From NCBI GenBank assembly GCA_027063105.1, contig JAMOSL010000054.1:1-14490 (forward strand): DNA of 14,490 bases. Direction: 5' to 3'. Shown here piece by piece: positions 6,377 through 13,393 of this stretch (its first letter is position 1; each line of letters begins with the position of its first letter). The position numbers were made by a program, and so were the translations under genes. This stretch comes from Campylobacteraceae bacterium (GTDB lineage Bacteria > Campylobacterota > Campylobacteria > Campylobacterales > Sulfurovaceae). The notes under the pieces are model-generated. The model worked only from the letters and a program-made list of their open reading frames with translations, made no database searches and was not told the origin of the DNA.

Positions 6377-7391
6377 CAGAGTTTACTAAACTCTCCATAT
6401 TGTATTTACTATCATTTCTTTTTAATGTGTATAAAGCTCTATATCTAACAAATTCATTCTCTGGATGTTCATATAAATAGTCTTCTATCGCATCTAACAT
6501 TTCATATTCAAATAATAAATATAAATAAGCATTACTAGCACTCTCATCACTTTTTTGAACTGCTTTAAACATTGCAAGATTCTGATCAGGAGCAAACTTT
6601 TTAACTGTAATTCTAGCTAGTTTCATATATTCAGGGCAACCAAACTTTAAATTATCAATAAAAAAGTTTAATATCTCTTGATTCATTCCAATATTCTCCC
6701 CAGCAATACCCCTCTCTACTAAAATTAAAAAACTATTAACATTATATAATGATACAAATTTTTTAGCTTTATAGAATGTTTCATGAGAAGAAAATATAAT
6801 TAAAGCTTTTTTAACTATTTCTTTATTATAACTCTCACTATCTAATAAAACTTCTTCAGCAAATTTTGTATCCACATCTAATCTATTTATACTGTTTTGA
6901 ATAAATATAGGGTTTTGTTTAGATATTTTTTTTGCTAAACCTCTCTCTTTTAGGTCAACATATTCCCCTCTATTAATATCTTTTATCATAGTTAAAGCAT
7001 CAATAACTTTTTCGGAAGCTCCCTCTAATGAACCAGATACATCTATTGTTGCTTTTTTAAGTAGTGAAGCACTTGTTTTAATCTCTTTTTTAAAAAATTT
7101 ATGCTCTTTTGGCTCTCTAAGAAGTGACCAATACAATGAATCCTCTAATGTTTGAGCATCTTTTTGCCACTTTTTGATATTAAAATAGTTCTTTGTATTA
7201 TAAAATATAAAATGAATCAATGTAAAAAAAAGTAGTATTAGAGCTGGAAGAATTAACCATAAAGAAATCGGTAAATTAATTGCTAGACCAAATGCTGTTT
7301 TACTATAATAACCCAAATGTAAAGAGTGAACATAAGCACCCATTAAACCAGTCAATAGTAAAGACGAGAAGAAATATAAAACTATACGCAT
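6354..7391 (-). CDS. Conserved membrane protein of unknown function, two N-terminal TM helices
   Basis: I do not recognise a functional family. The 345-residue protein has two hydrophobic segments (about 3-22 and 39-63) followed by about 280 residues that are helical and charged, ending in short repeat-like helices (for example FEYEMLDAIEDYLYEHPENEFVRYRALYTL). The tail looks like a HEAT- or TPR-like helical solenoid facing the cytoplasm; this is inference. It sits between the dksA-type gene (18-bp gap) and dus (overlapping by 23 bp). As I recall, the same place is held by a membrane protein in Campylobacter jejuni (the gene between dus and dksA). The start ATG at 7391 has AAAGG eight bases upstream. 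Confidence 0.75.
   Translation of the reverse strand: MRIVLYFFSSLLLTGLMGAYVHSLHLGYYSKTAFGLAINLPISLWLILPALILLFFTLIHFIFYNTKNYFNIKKWQKDAQTLEDSLYWSLLREPKEHKFFKKEIKTSASLLKKATIDVSGSLEGASEKVIDALTMIKDINRGEYVDLKERGLAKKISKQNPIFIQNSINRLDVDTKFAEEVLLDSESYNKEIVKKALIIFSSHETFYKAKKFVSLYNVNSFLILVERGIAGENIGMNQEILNFFIDNLKFGCPEYMKLARITVKKFAPDQNLAMFKAVQKSDESASNAYLYLLFEYEMLDAIEDYLYEHPENEFVRYRALYTLKRNDSKYNMESLVNSDAVCYDH
6378..6394 (-). promoter_or_regulatory. Hairpin directly before the dus start
   Basis: On the coding strand AGAGTTT-AGT-AAACTCT forms a 7-bp stem with a 3-base loop, one base before the ATG at 6376. It also takes up half of the only nearby GGAG. Ribosomes finishing the upstream gene would open it, which fits translational coupling. 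Confidence 0.4.
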
Positions 7392-7409
7392 TATTAAACC
7401 TTTATAAAA

Positions 7410-7772
7410 TTAGTTGTGATGTTGCTCTTTTTCTGTAATCTCTCTACAAGTAATACAAAATCGTGCAAAGTTTTTAACATTTAACCTATCAATTCCTATA
7501 GGCTCTTCACACATTTCACAAACACCATAAGTTTCATTTTTAATTTTATCCAAAGCTAGTTCAATTTCTGCTAATTCAGACTCTTGTTGCTCTAAAATTG
7601 CACTATCTACTATGCTTCCAGTAGATAAATAAGCATGATCAACATTATCATTAAGCTCTTCAGCTATCATTCCGTTTAATTCTGAAGTCGTTTCTCTCAG
7701 ATTCTTACCAATCTTTACTTTTCTTTTTAACAATTTCTCTTTGAAATCATTTAATTTATCTTTAGTCAACAT
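7410..7772 (-). CDS. dksA: DksA/TraR-family zinc-finger transcription regulator
   Basis: The family binds in the RNA polymerase secondary channel and adjusts transcription, often with ppGpp. The start is the ATG at 7772, since AAGGAA lies 7-10 bases before it; the ATG at 7778 is too close to that site. The product is 120 residues. It starts with a long helical region that would form the coiled coil. The DxxDxA tip motif of DksA is present as DNVDHA at 42-47. A four-cysteine zinc finger follows (C85, C88, C106, C109: CEMC...CITC), the classic DksA spacing. The protein is shorter than E. coli DksA (151 residues) but similar to Campylobacter DksA-type proteins. It lies 26 bp after rlmH on the same strand, so the two are co-transcribed. 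Confidence 0.9.
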   Translation of the reverse strand: MLTKDKLNDFKEKLLKRKVKIGKNLRETTSELNGMIAEELNDNVDHAYLSTGSIVDSAILEQQESELAEIELALDKIKNETYGVCEMCEEPIGIDRLNVKNFARFCITCREITEKEQHHN

Positions 7773-7786
7773 CAACATTTCCTTTT

Positions 7787-7798
7787 GTTTTGTTTTGT
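7787..7798. repeat. Short GTTTT tandem tract before the dksA-type gene
   Basis: Two full GTTTT units and a partial one lie between rlmH and the dksA-type gene, reading as AAAAC repeats on the coding strand just upstream of the AAGGAA ribosome site. It may act as an A-rich translation enhancer or be simple chance. Confidence 0.4.
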
Positions 7799-8260
7799 TT
7801 ATTTGTGGTATGGGTGATTATTATTTATAGATAGTCCTCTAAATAACTGTTCCATCATAACTACCTTTACCAATTTATGCGAAAGTGTAATTTTACCCAA
7901 TGATATATCTTTATTACATTTTTTCAAAAAATCTTTTTCAAGTCCATAAGCACCACCAATATAGAAATTAACTTCTACCCTATCATTGAGTAATTTTGCA
8001 AATTCAAAACTATCTACCTCTCTTGATGATGGATTAAGTGCGATATTATATCCACTCTTTAAATATTTTTCAAATGCTTTTGTATAACTAGCCTTTGCAC
8101 TTAAAACGGATAGGTCTTGAGCTTTAGCTATCTCTTTATCAAAAATTTCTATAACCTCAACTTTTGCAAATGGTTTTGATATTTTTTTATAATGTTCAAT
8201 AAGAGGTGCATAAAGATTATCTTTACCTCTTTTATCTATAATAATTAAATTAATTTTCAT
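7799..8260 (-). CDS. rlmH: 23S rRNA (pseudouridine1915-N3)-methyltransferase RlmH
   Basis: RlmH is a SPOUT-class SAM-dependent methyltransferase that modifies pseudouridine 1915 in helix 69 of 23S rRNA, acting as a homodimer on assembled 70S ribosomes. The 153 residues match the usual length (about 155). Visible motifs are the cofactor-knot sequence FYIGGAYGLEKD near 99-110, the LGKITLSHKLVKVVMMEQLFRGLSI segment, and the conserved C-terminus NHPYHK. The start ATG at 8260 has AAGG about eight bases upstream, overlapping the stop of the L,D-transpeptidase gene (8-bp gap), so the two are coupled. In Campylobacter the upstream neighbour, as I recall, is accD and not a transpeptidase. Confidence 0.95.
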   Translation of the reverse strand: MKINLIIIDKRGKDNLYAPLIEHYKKISKPFAKVEVIEIFDKEIAKAQDLSVLSAKASYTKAFEKYLKSGYNIALNPSSREVDSFEFAKLLNDRVEVNFYIGGAYGLEKDFLKKCNKDISLGKITLSHKLVKVVMMEQLFRGLSINNNHPYHK

Positions 8261-8268
8261 AATAATCC

Positions 8269-9021
8269 TTAAGACCTTATTTTTATTGAAGTTCGTTTAT
8301 AACCATGAATTTTAACTAAATTATATAATTTTCTAGCATTGGAAGGATGAAGTCTTATACAACCATGAGATGCTCTCCTACCCAACCTTTTAATGCTATT
8401 TGTTCCGTGTATTGCATATCCACCTTTAAAAAATATAGAATATGGCATTGGAGAGTTGTTATATAATGTAGAATAGTGCATTTTTGCAAGATGATATGGT
8501 TTATAACTTCCTCTTGGTGTATTATATCCTTTTCGTGCAGTAGATACTAACCAAGTATATAATAAATTATTACCTTTATATACAAACATCTTCTGTTGAG
8601 ACAAATCTATATTTACTTGAATGCTACCATTAATTTTAGATATATTTTTTTTATGTGATAGTTGCTTTTTCTTTTCTTTTTTTATCTTGTTATATTTAAA
8701 TTTTTTCTCTCTAACTATTCTAATCTGACGATTATTCAATCTAATATACTTATTTTTTTGTTGAATAAGAGCAATTTCTTTTCTTTTTAAACCCTTTAAG
8801 ACTGTAACACAAGATTGAATAGTACGATTATTAAAAGATTTTTTCCTCTCGATTTTATATCGCATCATTAGTAATCTAGTTTGTTCTTGAGTAATATAAA
8901 TATTTTTTGATAATTTATTTATCTCTTTATTATATATATTGTTATATTCACTATTTGCAAATAAATTAATGCAAAGAAGAAAGAACACTGATAATATTAT
9001 AAACTTATTCTTTTTTTTCAT
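8269..9021 (-). CDS. Periplasmic L,D-transpeptidase (YkuD domain)
   Basis: This 250-residue exported enzyme would form or remodel peptidoglycan links by attacking L,D peptide bonds through a catalytic cysteine. A signal peptide covers residues 1-22 (KKKNKFIILSVFFLLC start, FA-NS end). A very basic helical stretch fills about 40-130 and has no recognised domain. The YkuD domain covers about 134-248: H205 in AIHGTNSIKRLG and SHGCIRLHPSNA with H219 and catalytic C221. The fold and active site look complete. It is the first gene of the minus-strand cluster with rlmH and the dksA-type gene and is divergent from the secreted mosaic protein gene. Related Campylobacterota enzymes include the cell-shape proteins Csd6 and Pgp2, which are D,L-carboxypeptidases in this fold; the exact activity here is not decided by sequence. 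Confidence 0.9.
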   Translation of the reverse strand: MKKKNKFIILSVFFLLCINLFANSEYNNIYNKEINKLSKNIYITQEQTRLLMMRYKIERKKSFNNRTIQSCVTVLKGLKRKEIALIQQKNKYIRLNNRQIRIVREKKFKYNKIKKEKKKQLSHKKNISKINGSIQVNIDLSQQKMFVYKGNNLLYTWLVSTARKGYNTPRGSYKPYHLAKMHYSTLYNNSPMPYSIFFKGGYAIHGTNSIKRLGRRASHGCIRLHPSNARKLYNLVKIHGYKRTSIKIRS

Positions 9022-9078
9022 ATTTTAATTTTTTCCTATCTAAAAGATTCAAATGATATTTTACTCTAATTATTTTAA

Positions 9079-9100
9079 TATAATCATATTTAAGTATAAT
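9079..9100 (+). promoter_or_regulatory. Two tandem TATAAT boxes before the secreted mosaic protein gene
   Basis: Perfect TATAAT sequences lie at 9079-9084 and 9095-9100, 16 bp apart. The first gives a leader of about 28 bases before the ATG at 9119. The second would start transcription almost at the AAGGAG ribosome site, so the first is preferred. Confidence 0.5.
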
Positions 9101-9118
9101 AGTAAAAAGGAGAAAGTT

Positions 9119-10555
9119 ATGAAAAATTTATTAATAATTATTTTAAGCCTATTAACACTTATTTTAATGGCTCAAGATGACAACGATAGTATAGTAGAAA
9201 CAAATAGCTCAATAGTAGAGATAGATACAAACAATACTTCTGTTTCTATTGACAAGGAAATTCAAGTCGACAATGAAGCTAAAAAAATAAATATACAAAT
9301 TTTATATTTAGCAATGTTTAATCGTGTCCCAGATAAAGAAGGATTAGAATATTGGGATAAGATGATAAATGATAACAATTGGACAATAATTGAAATCTCA
9401 AATAGTTTCTTTGACCAAAATGAGACAAAAGAGTTATATCCCAATTTATATAATAATGAGGCAGACTCTGTAGAACTAATTACGAATATATATCAAAATA
9501 TATTTAACCGTTATCCTGATGGTGAAGGTTTAGCATATTGGGACAAACAAATATCTGCCAAATTAATATCTCCTAATATTTTTATATTATCAATTGTAAA
9601 TGGAGCTATCGGTCAAGATAAAAAATTTTTAGAATCTGTAGAAAAAATCTCTACTACTTTATCAACTAATAATTTATTACTTCAAGAGGACTTCAAAGAT
9701 ATTTTGAATATTTTATCAGATAAAGATGAAACATCTGCACTTCAGTATATTGATTATATTGCAAATGAACCGACAGTAAGAAGAGTAAGGCCAACTGTAG
9801 AATTTGATGGAAATCCAAACAAAGACCAAGTGAAAATAAAAGTCTCTAGTGCCTCACATCTTGTATATGGACTAAATGTGGCAATATATAATCTCCCAAT
9901 GGATAGATGGGATATAAGTGATAAAAAAATACTATCATCTGCTGATGTTATAGAATTAGTAGTATCATCAAATATATATGGTGGAGATAGTATTAAAATT
10001 AGATTACAAAGTGAAAATGAAAATATTATAACTGGAGTGACTAAAAAAGATATAAACATAAAATCTACAATTAATACAGATGATAGAGATGGTGATGGTG
10101 TTTTAGATAGAGGTGATATGTTTCCAGATGATTCAAATGAAAGCATAGATACAGATGGTGATGGTGTTGGAGATAATGCTGATAAATGTAATGATACTAA
10201 AAAAGGTGAATTAATTGTAGCTGATGGCTGTCCTCCTGATACAAAAGCCTCATTTAGTGGTGATTTAATGGGTACAATTTATAGAAACGAACCATCTATT
10301 ATAGGTGCGATAACTGTTAAAGATCCTAATGATGGTGAAGCAGGTATGCTACCTGAAAATAAAGATGGAACTTATGGAATATTTATTGTTGATGAGAGTG
10401 GTACATGGACATTTACATTAACAAATAGTGGATTACAAGATGGTGATATATTCACAGATAAATTTCTTCTTGCATCAAAAGGAGGAGACCCTCTTAATCT
10501 TACAATAGTTATTAATGGAAAAGAGAAAATAGTGGATAGCAATATTACTGAATAA
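9119..10555 (+). CDS. Secreted mosaic protein: two DUF4214-type units, type-3 calcium repeats, VCBS-like domain
   Basis: The 478 residues start at the ATG at 9119, which follows AAGGAG (9107-9112); an in-frame ATG at 9053 has no such site and lies before the signal peptide. Residues 1-18 are a signal peptide (MKNLLIIILSLLTLILMAQ). Two repeats with the pattern NRxPDxxGLxYW (68-79 and 130-141) mark DUF4214-type units, common in bacterial surface and secreted proteins. A middle region without known motif follows (about 180-315). Residues 321-352 hold acidic DxDGDG motifs like thrombospondin type-3 calcium repeats, followed by the usual DKCNDTKKGE...DGCPPD. The last ~85 residues resemble a VCBS repeat (GAITVKDPNDGEAG, DGTYGIFIVDESGTWTFTL). 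No anchor or sorting signal is seen at the C-terminus. A role in adhesion or an extracellular matrix is inference from domains. A strong terminator follows. Confidence 0.8.
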   Translation: MKNLLIIILSLLTLILMAQDDNDSIVETNSSIVEIDTNNTSVSIDKEIQVDNEAKKINIQILYLAMFNRVPDKEGLEYWDKMINDNNWTIIEISNSFFDQNETKELYPNLYNNEADSVELITNIYQNIFNRYPDGEGLAYWDKQISAKLISPNIFILSIVNGAIGQDKKFLESVEKISTTLSTNNLLLQEDFKDILNILSDKDETSALQYIDYIANEPTVRRVRPTVEFDGNPNKDQVKIKVSSASHLVYGLNVAIYNLPMDRWDISDKKILSSADVIELVVSSNIYGGDSIKIRLQSENENIITGVTKKDINIKSTINTDDRDGDGVLDRGDMFPDDSNESIDTDGDGVGDNADKCNDTKKGELIVADGCPPDTKASFSGDLMGTIYRNEPSIIGAITVKDPNDGEAGMLPENKDGTYGIFIVDESGTWTFTLTNSGLQDGDIFTDKFLLASKGGDPLNLTIVINGKEKIVDSNITE

Positions 10556-10558
10556 AAC

Positions 10559-10589
10559 TATATGGTCGGAGAAATATTCCGACCATATA
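10559..10589. terminator. Strong hairpin terminator between convergent genes
   Basis: A perfect 12-bp stem, TATATGGTCGGA (10559-10570) with TCCGACCATATA (10578-10589), has a 7-base loop. It lies between the stop of the secreted mosaic protein gene (10555) and the stop of the phosphate transporter gene (10593). On the minus strand the stem is followed by GTTTTATT, so it best fits termination of the transporter transcript, and it probably works for both genes. Confidence 0.8.
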
Positions 10590-10592
10590 TTA

Positions 10593-12224
10593 CTAAAGAA
10601 CTATACCTTTAATCACAAAATATATTAATGCTGATAATAGAGCAGCAGCAGGAACAGTAATAACCCAAGCAGCTATAATTTTCTTGACTGCATCTCGTTT
10701 AACATATTGAACTTTTTTAGAATTTTTAAGATGTTTTTTTGCTATCTTAACTCTATTTTCCTCTTCAGAAATCATCTTGTACAAGTCAATAATTCTTGCA
10801 TAGTCTTCTTGAAGTTTATTCTCTTTAGATTCTAATGAACTAAGTTCTCCATTAAGTGCTTTTAATTGTTTTTTCTCATCAATTAAAACTTCTTTATCGT
10901 GAGCGATATCATCTGCAACCTCTGTAGATGCCAAATATTCACGCAAAAACCCAACACCAAAAATACCACCTATTGCAATATGCGTTGAACTAACAGGAAG
11001 TCCTAATTGAGATGCAATAATAACTGTAATAGCTGCTGCCATTGCTACAGAAAATGCCCTCATCTGATCTAATTCTGTAATCTCACTACCAACTGTTCGG
11101 ATAAGTTTTGGTCCATATAAAGATAATCCAACAGCTATACCAATTGCACCAACAGCTATAACCCATAACGGTATCTCTGCTTTATCTGATATTCCACCAT
11201 TGATAATAGCATCATTAATAGCTGCTAATGGTCCAATAGCATTAGCCACATCATTAGCACCATGTGCAAAACTAAGTAAAGCAGCAGCAAATATAAGAGG
11301 TGTTGTAAAAAGAATATTCACACCTTCTCTACTATTTTCAAGAGTATCTTTCTTTTTATTAACCATATATCTAGAAAAGAAATAAACACCAAAAGCTACA
11401 ATTAATCCAAATGTAGCAGCTACTACAAATGATGGCTTTTGTGTATCTGGAAGAAATGTTAAAATAGATACTATTGAAGGCCATACTTTTTTAAGCCCTT
11501 TAAGTGTTAAATATGTAATAAATGCCCAAGACATTATGGATATAAAAACAGGAACCCATTTTATAGCAGATTCTATCTTATTCTTTTTGAAGACTATAGT
11601 TTTTTTAATAGAGAACAGAAATAATGCCGCAATTAACCCACCTAAAAGAGGGGAGACTATCCAAGACAAAGCTATCTTACCCATAGTTCCCCAAGATACA
11701 ATAGTAAATCCAGCAGCAGCAATACCTCCACCCATTACTCCACCAACAATTGAGTGAGTAGTTGAGACAGGGGCTTTAAAATATGTAGCAAGATTCAACC
11801 ATATAGCTGCAGCTAAGAGAGCAGCCATCATTGCCCAGATAAACGAGTCTGTATTTCCAGCAAATCCAGAAATATCAATAATACCTTTTTTAATGGTTTT
11901 AACAACATCTCCACCAGCAACCAATGCACCACCAGCTTCAAAAATAGCAGCTATTATAATAGCTCCAGTCATTGTTAAAGCTTTAGACCCAACAGCTGGT
12001 CCAACATTATTTGCTACATCATTAGCACCAATATTCATAGCCATATATGCACCAAAAAGAGCAGCTATTGCCAAGAATAAATTATTTGGCACTCCACCTG
12101 AACTTATAAAGCTATAAGTAAGAACAGATACCATAAAAAATAGTGCAAAACCTAACCTTATAAAGTCGATACTACTACCTTTATAAGCCTCTTTTTCCAT
12201 TTTCTTGATTGTTTGAATTTCCAT
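10593..12224 (-). CDS. pit: PiT-family inorganic phosphate transporter with coiled-coil insert
   Basis: This inner-membrane symporter takes up phosphate (usually as a metal-phosphate complex or with H+ or Na+). The start is the ATG at 12224, five bases after GGGAG (12234-12230); an ATG at 12236 overlaps that site. The product is 543 residues, at the long end of the family. Both halves carry the duplicated PiT signature: GANDVANNVGPAVGS at 66-80 and GANDVANAIGPLAA at 322-335, plus the paired PVSTTHSI (near 153) and PVSSTHIA (near 410). Between the last two membrane blocks (about 436-501) is a charged, heptad-like cytoplasmic coiled coil. No PhoU-like DUF47 partner gene is next to it, unlike in many genomes. 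A TATAAT about 30 bases upstream gives it its own promoter. Confidence 0.92.
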   Translation of the reverse strand: MEIQTIKKMEKEAYKGSSIDFIRLGFALFFMVSVLTYSFISSGGVPNNLFLAIAALFGAYMAMNIGANDVANNVGPAVGSKALTMTGAIIIAAIFEAGGALVAGGDVVKTIKKGIIDISGFAGNTDSFIWAMMAALLAAAIWLNLATYFKAPVSTTHSIVGGVMGGGIAAAGFTIVSWGTMGKIALSWIVSPLLGGLIAALFLFSIKKTIVFKKNKIESAIKWVPVFISIMSWAFITYLTLKGLKKVWPSIVSILTFLPDTQKPSFVVAATFGLIVAFGVYFFSRYMVNKKKDTLENSREGVNILFTTPLIFAAALLSFAHGANDVANAIGPLAAINDAIINGGISDKAEIPLWVIAVGAIGIAVGLSLYGPKLIRTVGSEITELDQMRAFSVAMAAAITVIIASQLGLPVSSTHIAIGGIFGVGFLREYLASTEVADDIAHDKEVLIDEKKQLKALNGELSSLESKENKLQEDYARIIDLYKMISEEENRVKIAKKHLKNSKKVQYVKRDAVKKIIAAWVITVPAAALLSALIYFVIKGIVL

Positions 12225-12253
12225 ACAATCTCCCATTTATTTTAGATGGCAGA

Positions 12254-12259
12254 ATTATA
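12254..12259 (-). promoter_or_regulatory. -10 element of the phosphate transporter gene
   Basis: Perfect TATAAT on the minus strand, inside ATAGTATAATTC, about 30 bases before the ATG at 12224. Transcription would start near 12247 and give a leader of some 23 bases holding the GGGAG site. It lies between the repeat protein stop and the transporter. Confidence 0.6.
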
Positions 12260-12279
12260 CTATAATTTATTTAGTTCAT

Positions 12280-12798
12280 TTATTTATATTCTCGACATCT
12301 TCTCTCTCCATTATCCCAACCATCTCTATAACGAGTGCTTTTATAATATAATTTATCATTTCTTACAAACCTATATCTTGCAGTTTCACATCCATCTTCA
12401 TATCCAAATCTATATTTGTTACTATTATATTTTTTACGATATGAACACTTTTTTTTACCATCTTTCCACCCATTTCTGTAGCTTCTATTGTGTCTATATC
12501 TCTGAGAATCTTTATAATATCTACCTTTTGAACTATTACATCCATCTTTATATCCTAAATTATAACTTCTACTCTCATTAGTTCGTTGAGACTTACATTG
12601 CCTACTTCCTGTCTCCCATCCTTTTGAATATAATCTATTGTGTCGATATTGACTACTATCTTTTTTCCAAGAGTGTTTAGAGCTATAACAGCCATCGCTA
12701 TATCCAACTTTATAACTATCTCTTTGCGTTTGAGCATTAGATATATTCGTAAAAATGATTAAGCTTAATAATAGACTTAATATTATTTTAAAATTCAT
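12280..12798 (-). CDS. Secreted protein of three exact 50-residue, two-cysteine repeats; unknown family
   Basis: I do not recognise the family. The 172 residues have a signal peptide (1-22, ending NISNA) and then three tandem units. The core motif GYxDGC recurs at residues 32-37, 82-87 and 132-137, an exact 50-residue period. In each unit a GW pair follows (60-61, 110-111, 160-161) and a second cysteine comes exactly 31 residues after the first (C37/C68, C87/C118, C137/C168). These six are the only cysteines, so one disulfide per unit is likely. Units 1 and 2 are most alike (both contain YRHNR); unit 3 has diverged. The mature protein is rich in Tyr, Arg, Lys and Ser and strongly basic. The start ATG at 12798 uses a ribosome site inside the last codons of the upstream gene. 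Function unknown; binding of an acidic surface polymer is a guess. Confidence 0.75.
   Translation of the reverse strand: MNFKIILSLLLSLIIFTNISNAQTQRDSYKVGYSDGCYSSKHSWKKDSSQYRHNRLYSKGWETGSRQCKSQRTNESRSYNLGYKDGCNSSKGRYYKDSQRYRHNRSYRNGWKDGKKKCSYRKKYNSNKYRFGYEDGCETARYRFVRNDKLYYKSTRYRDGWDNGERRCREYK
12283..12717 (-). repeat. Three tandem 150-bp coding repeats
   Basis: Residues 28-172 of the repeat protein are encoded by three in-register units of 50 codons each. The regular period also opens long ORFs in other frames of the same region, which are by-products and not genes. Confidence 0.75.
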
Positions 12799-12801
12799 AT
12801 A

Positions 12802-13248
12802 TTATCTCCTTCTTCTTGAAAACTTTGGTTTTATTTTTATCTCTTCTTCTTGTTCAGGCAAAAATGAGAAAATAAATATTTTTACAATCCAAGATAAGAT
12901 TAAAAATGCTAATATCTCATAACCAATTGCCCAAAGAAGTCCGAAAGAGTGATATTTTGATAATGAAATAAGTTTTGTAATACTCCCTCCAGCTATTACA
13001 ATAAAAGTAAATATAATTCCTGCTAAATATGGTAAAAGTGTAAACATCGTAATTATTATAATATCTTCATTACCATCAGGTAGAAATTCATTAATAGAAC
13101 GACTCTTAAAAAGTACTTCTACTGGTTTATCATGGGAACTTTTCTTTATTTTTCTTTTTTCTTCAGCTTTCTCTTTAATTATTACTATAGCCTCTCTCAT
13201 ATATGGGTCATCGTGCATATTATCTCTAAAGTTTTTTACTTGCATCAT
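12802..13248 (-). CDS. Small two-TM membrane protein of unknown function
   Basis: I do not recognise this 148-residue protein. It has a charged N-terminal part (1-62) that looks cytoplasmic, two hydrophobic segments (about 64-87 and 102-128), and a short charged C-terminus ending in KPKFSRRRR. Both ends would face the cytoplasm. The ATG at 13248 has AAAGG seven bases upstream; the next codon is also ATG. A strong extended -10 lies about 30 bases upstream. Its stop is three bases before the start of the repeat protein, and its last codons hold that gene's ribosome site, so the two form one unit. It may help export or anchor the repeat protein, but nothing in the sequence proves this. Confidence 0.7.
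   Translation of the reverse strand: MMQVKNFRDNMHDDPYMREAIVIIKEKAEEKRKIKKSSHDKPVEVLFKSRSINEFLPDGNEDIIIITMFTLLPYLAGIIFTFIVIAGGSITKLISLSKYHSFGLLWAIGYEILAFLILSWIVKIFIFSFLPEQEEEIKIKPKFSRRRR
12805..12811 (-). promoter_or_regulatory. Ribosome-binding site encoded in the Arg-rich tail of the two-TM protein gene
   Basis: AAGGAGA on the coding strand is read as part of the Arg codons that end the membrane protein (AGA AGA AGG AGA TAA) and serves the repeat protein ATG at 12798. This ties translation of the two genes together. Confidence 0.65.
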
Positions 13249-13276
13249 AATACCTTTATATTTTTTAATAGTATTG

Positions 13277-13285
13277 ATTATAACA
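13277..13285 (-). promoter_or_regulatory. Extended -10 promoter of the two-gene unit
   Basis: TGTTATAAT on the minus strand is a perfect extended -10 (TG-N-TATAAT). It is about 29 bases before the ATG at 13248, giving a leader of about 22 bases. It is flanked by TTGAT and ATCAA, a possible but weak inverted repeat. Confidence 0.65.
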
Positions 13286-13356
13286 TAAAAATATCAATTA
13301 CTATTAACAGAATATTATTCCAAAAAACTTTTAACTACTATTCTATTTAATTTTGT

Positions 13357-13362
13357 TATTAT
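13357..13362 (+). promoter_or_regulatory. Weak -10 candidate of the GDPD-like gene
   Basis: TATTAT lies 32 bases before the ATG at 13394, with AAGAGGA as ribosome site in between. Overlapping TATGCT is an alternative. The spacer 13249-13393 holds only the two divergent promoters. Confidence 0.3.
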
Positions 13363-13393
13363 GCTATCTAATTTCAAATAAGAGGAATAAAAA

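Noticed and set aside
9053..9118. Upstream ATG at 9053 for the secreted mosaic protein
   Set aside because: It lacks a ribosome site and puts 22 residues before the signal peptide. The ATG at 9119 has AAGGAG in place.
9754..10146. Minus-strand ORF of 130 codons
   Set aside because: It is antisense to the secreted mosaic protein, which has domain evidence. It has no ribosome site and no domain.
12246..12581. Plus-strand Tyr/His-rich ORF of 111 codons
   Set aside because: It is antisense to the repeat protein and arises from the periodic coding sequence. The ATG lacks a ribosome site.
12283..12717. CRISPR-like array because of the regular repeats
   Set aside because: The repeats are coding, 150 bp long, diverged and contiguous without spacers.
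12363..12737. Two minus-strand 60-codon ORFs (12363-12545 and 12555-12737) in another frame
   Set aside because: They are shifted readings of the 150-bp repeats. Their regular spacing follows the repeat period and does not indicate genes.
13272..13298. TTGAT...ATCAA inverted repeat around the minus-strand promoter
   Set aside because: The arms are only 5-6 bp with an AT-only surround, so chance is the simpler explanation.
13132..13350. Plus-strand ORF of 72 codons across the divergent promoter region
   Set aside because: It is antisense to the two-TM protein, Phe/Tyr-rich, and runs through the promoter region without a ribosome site.
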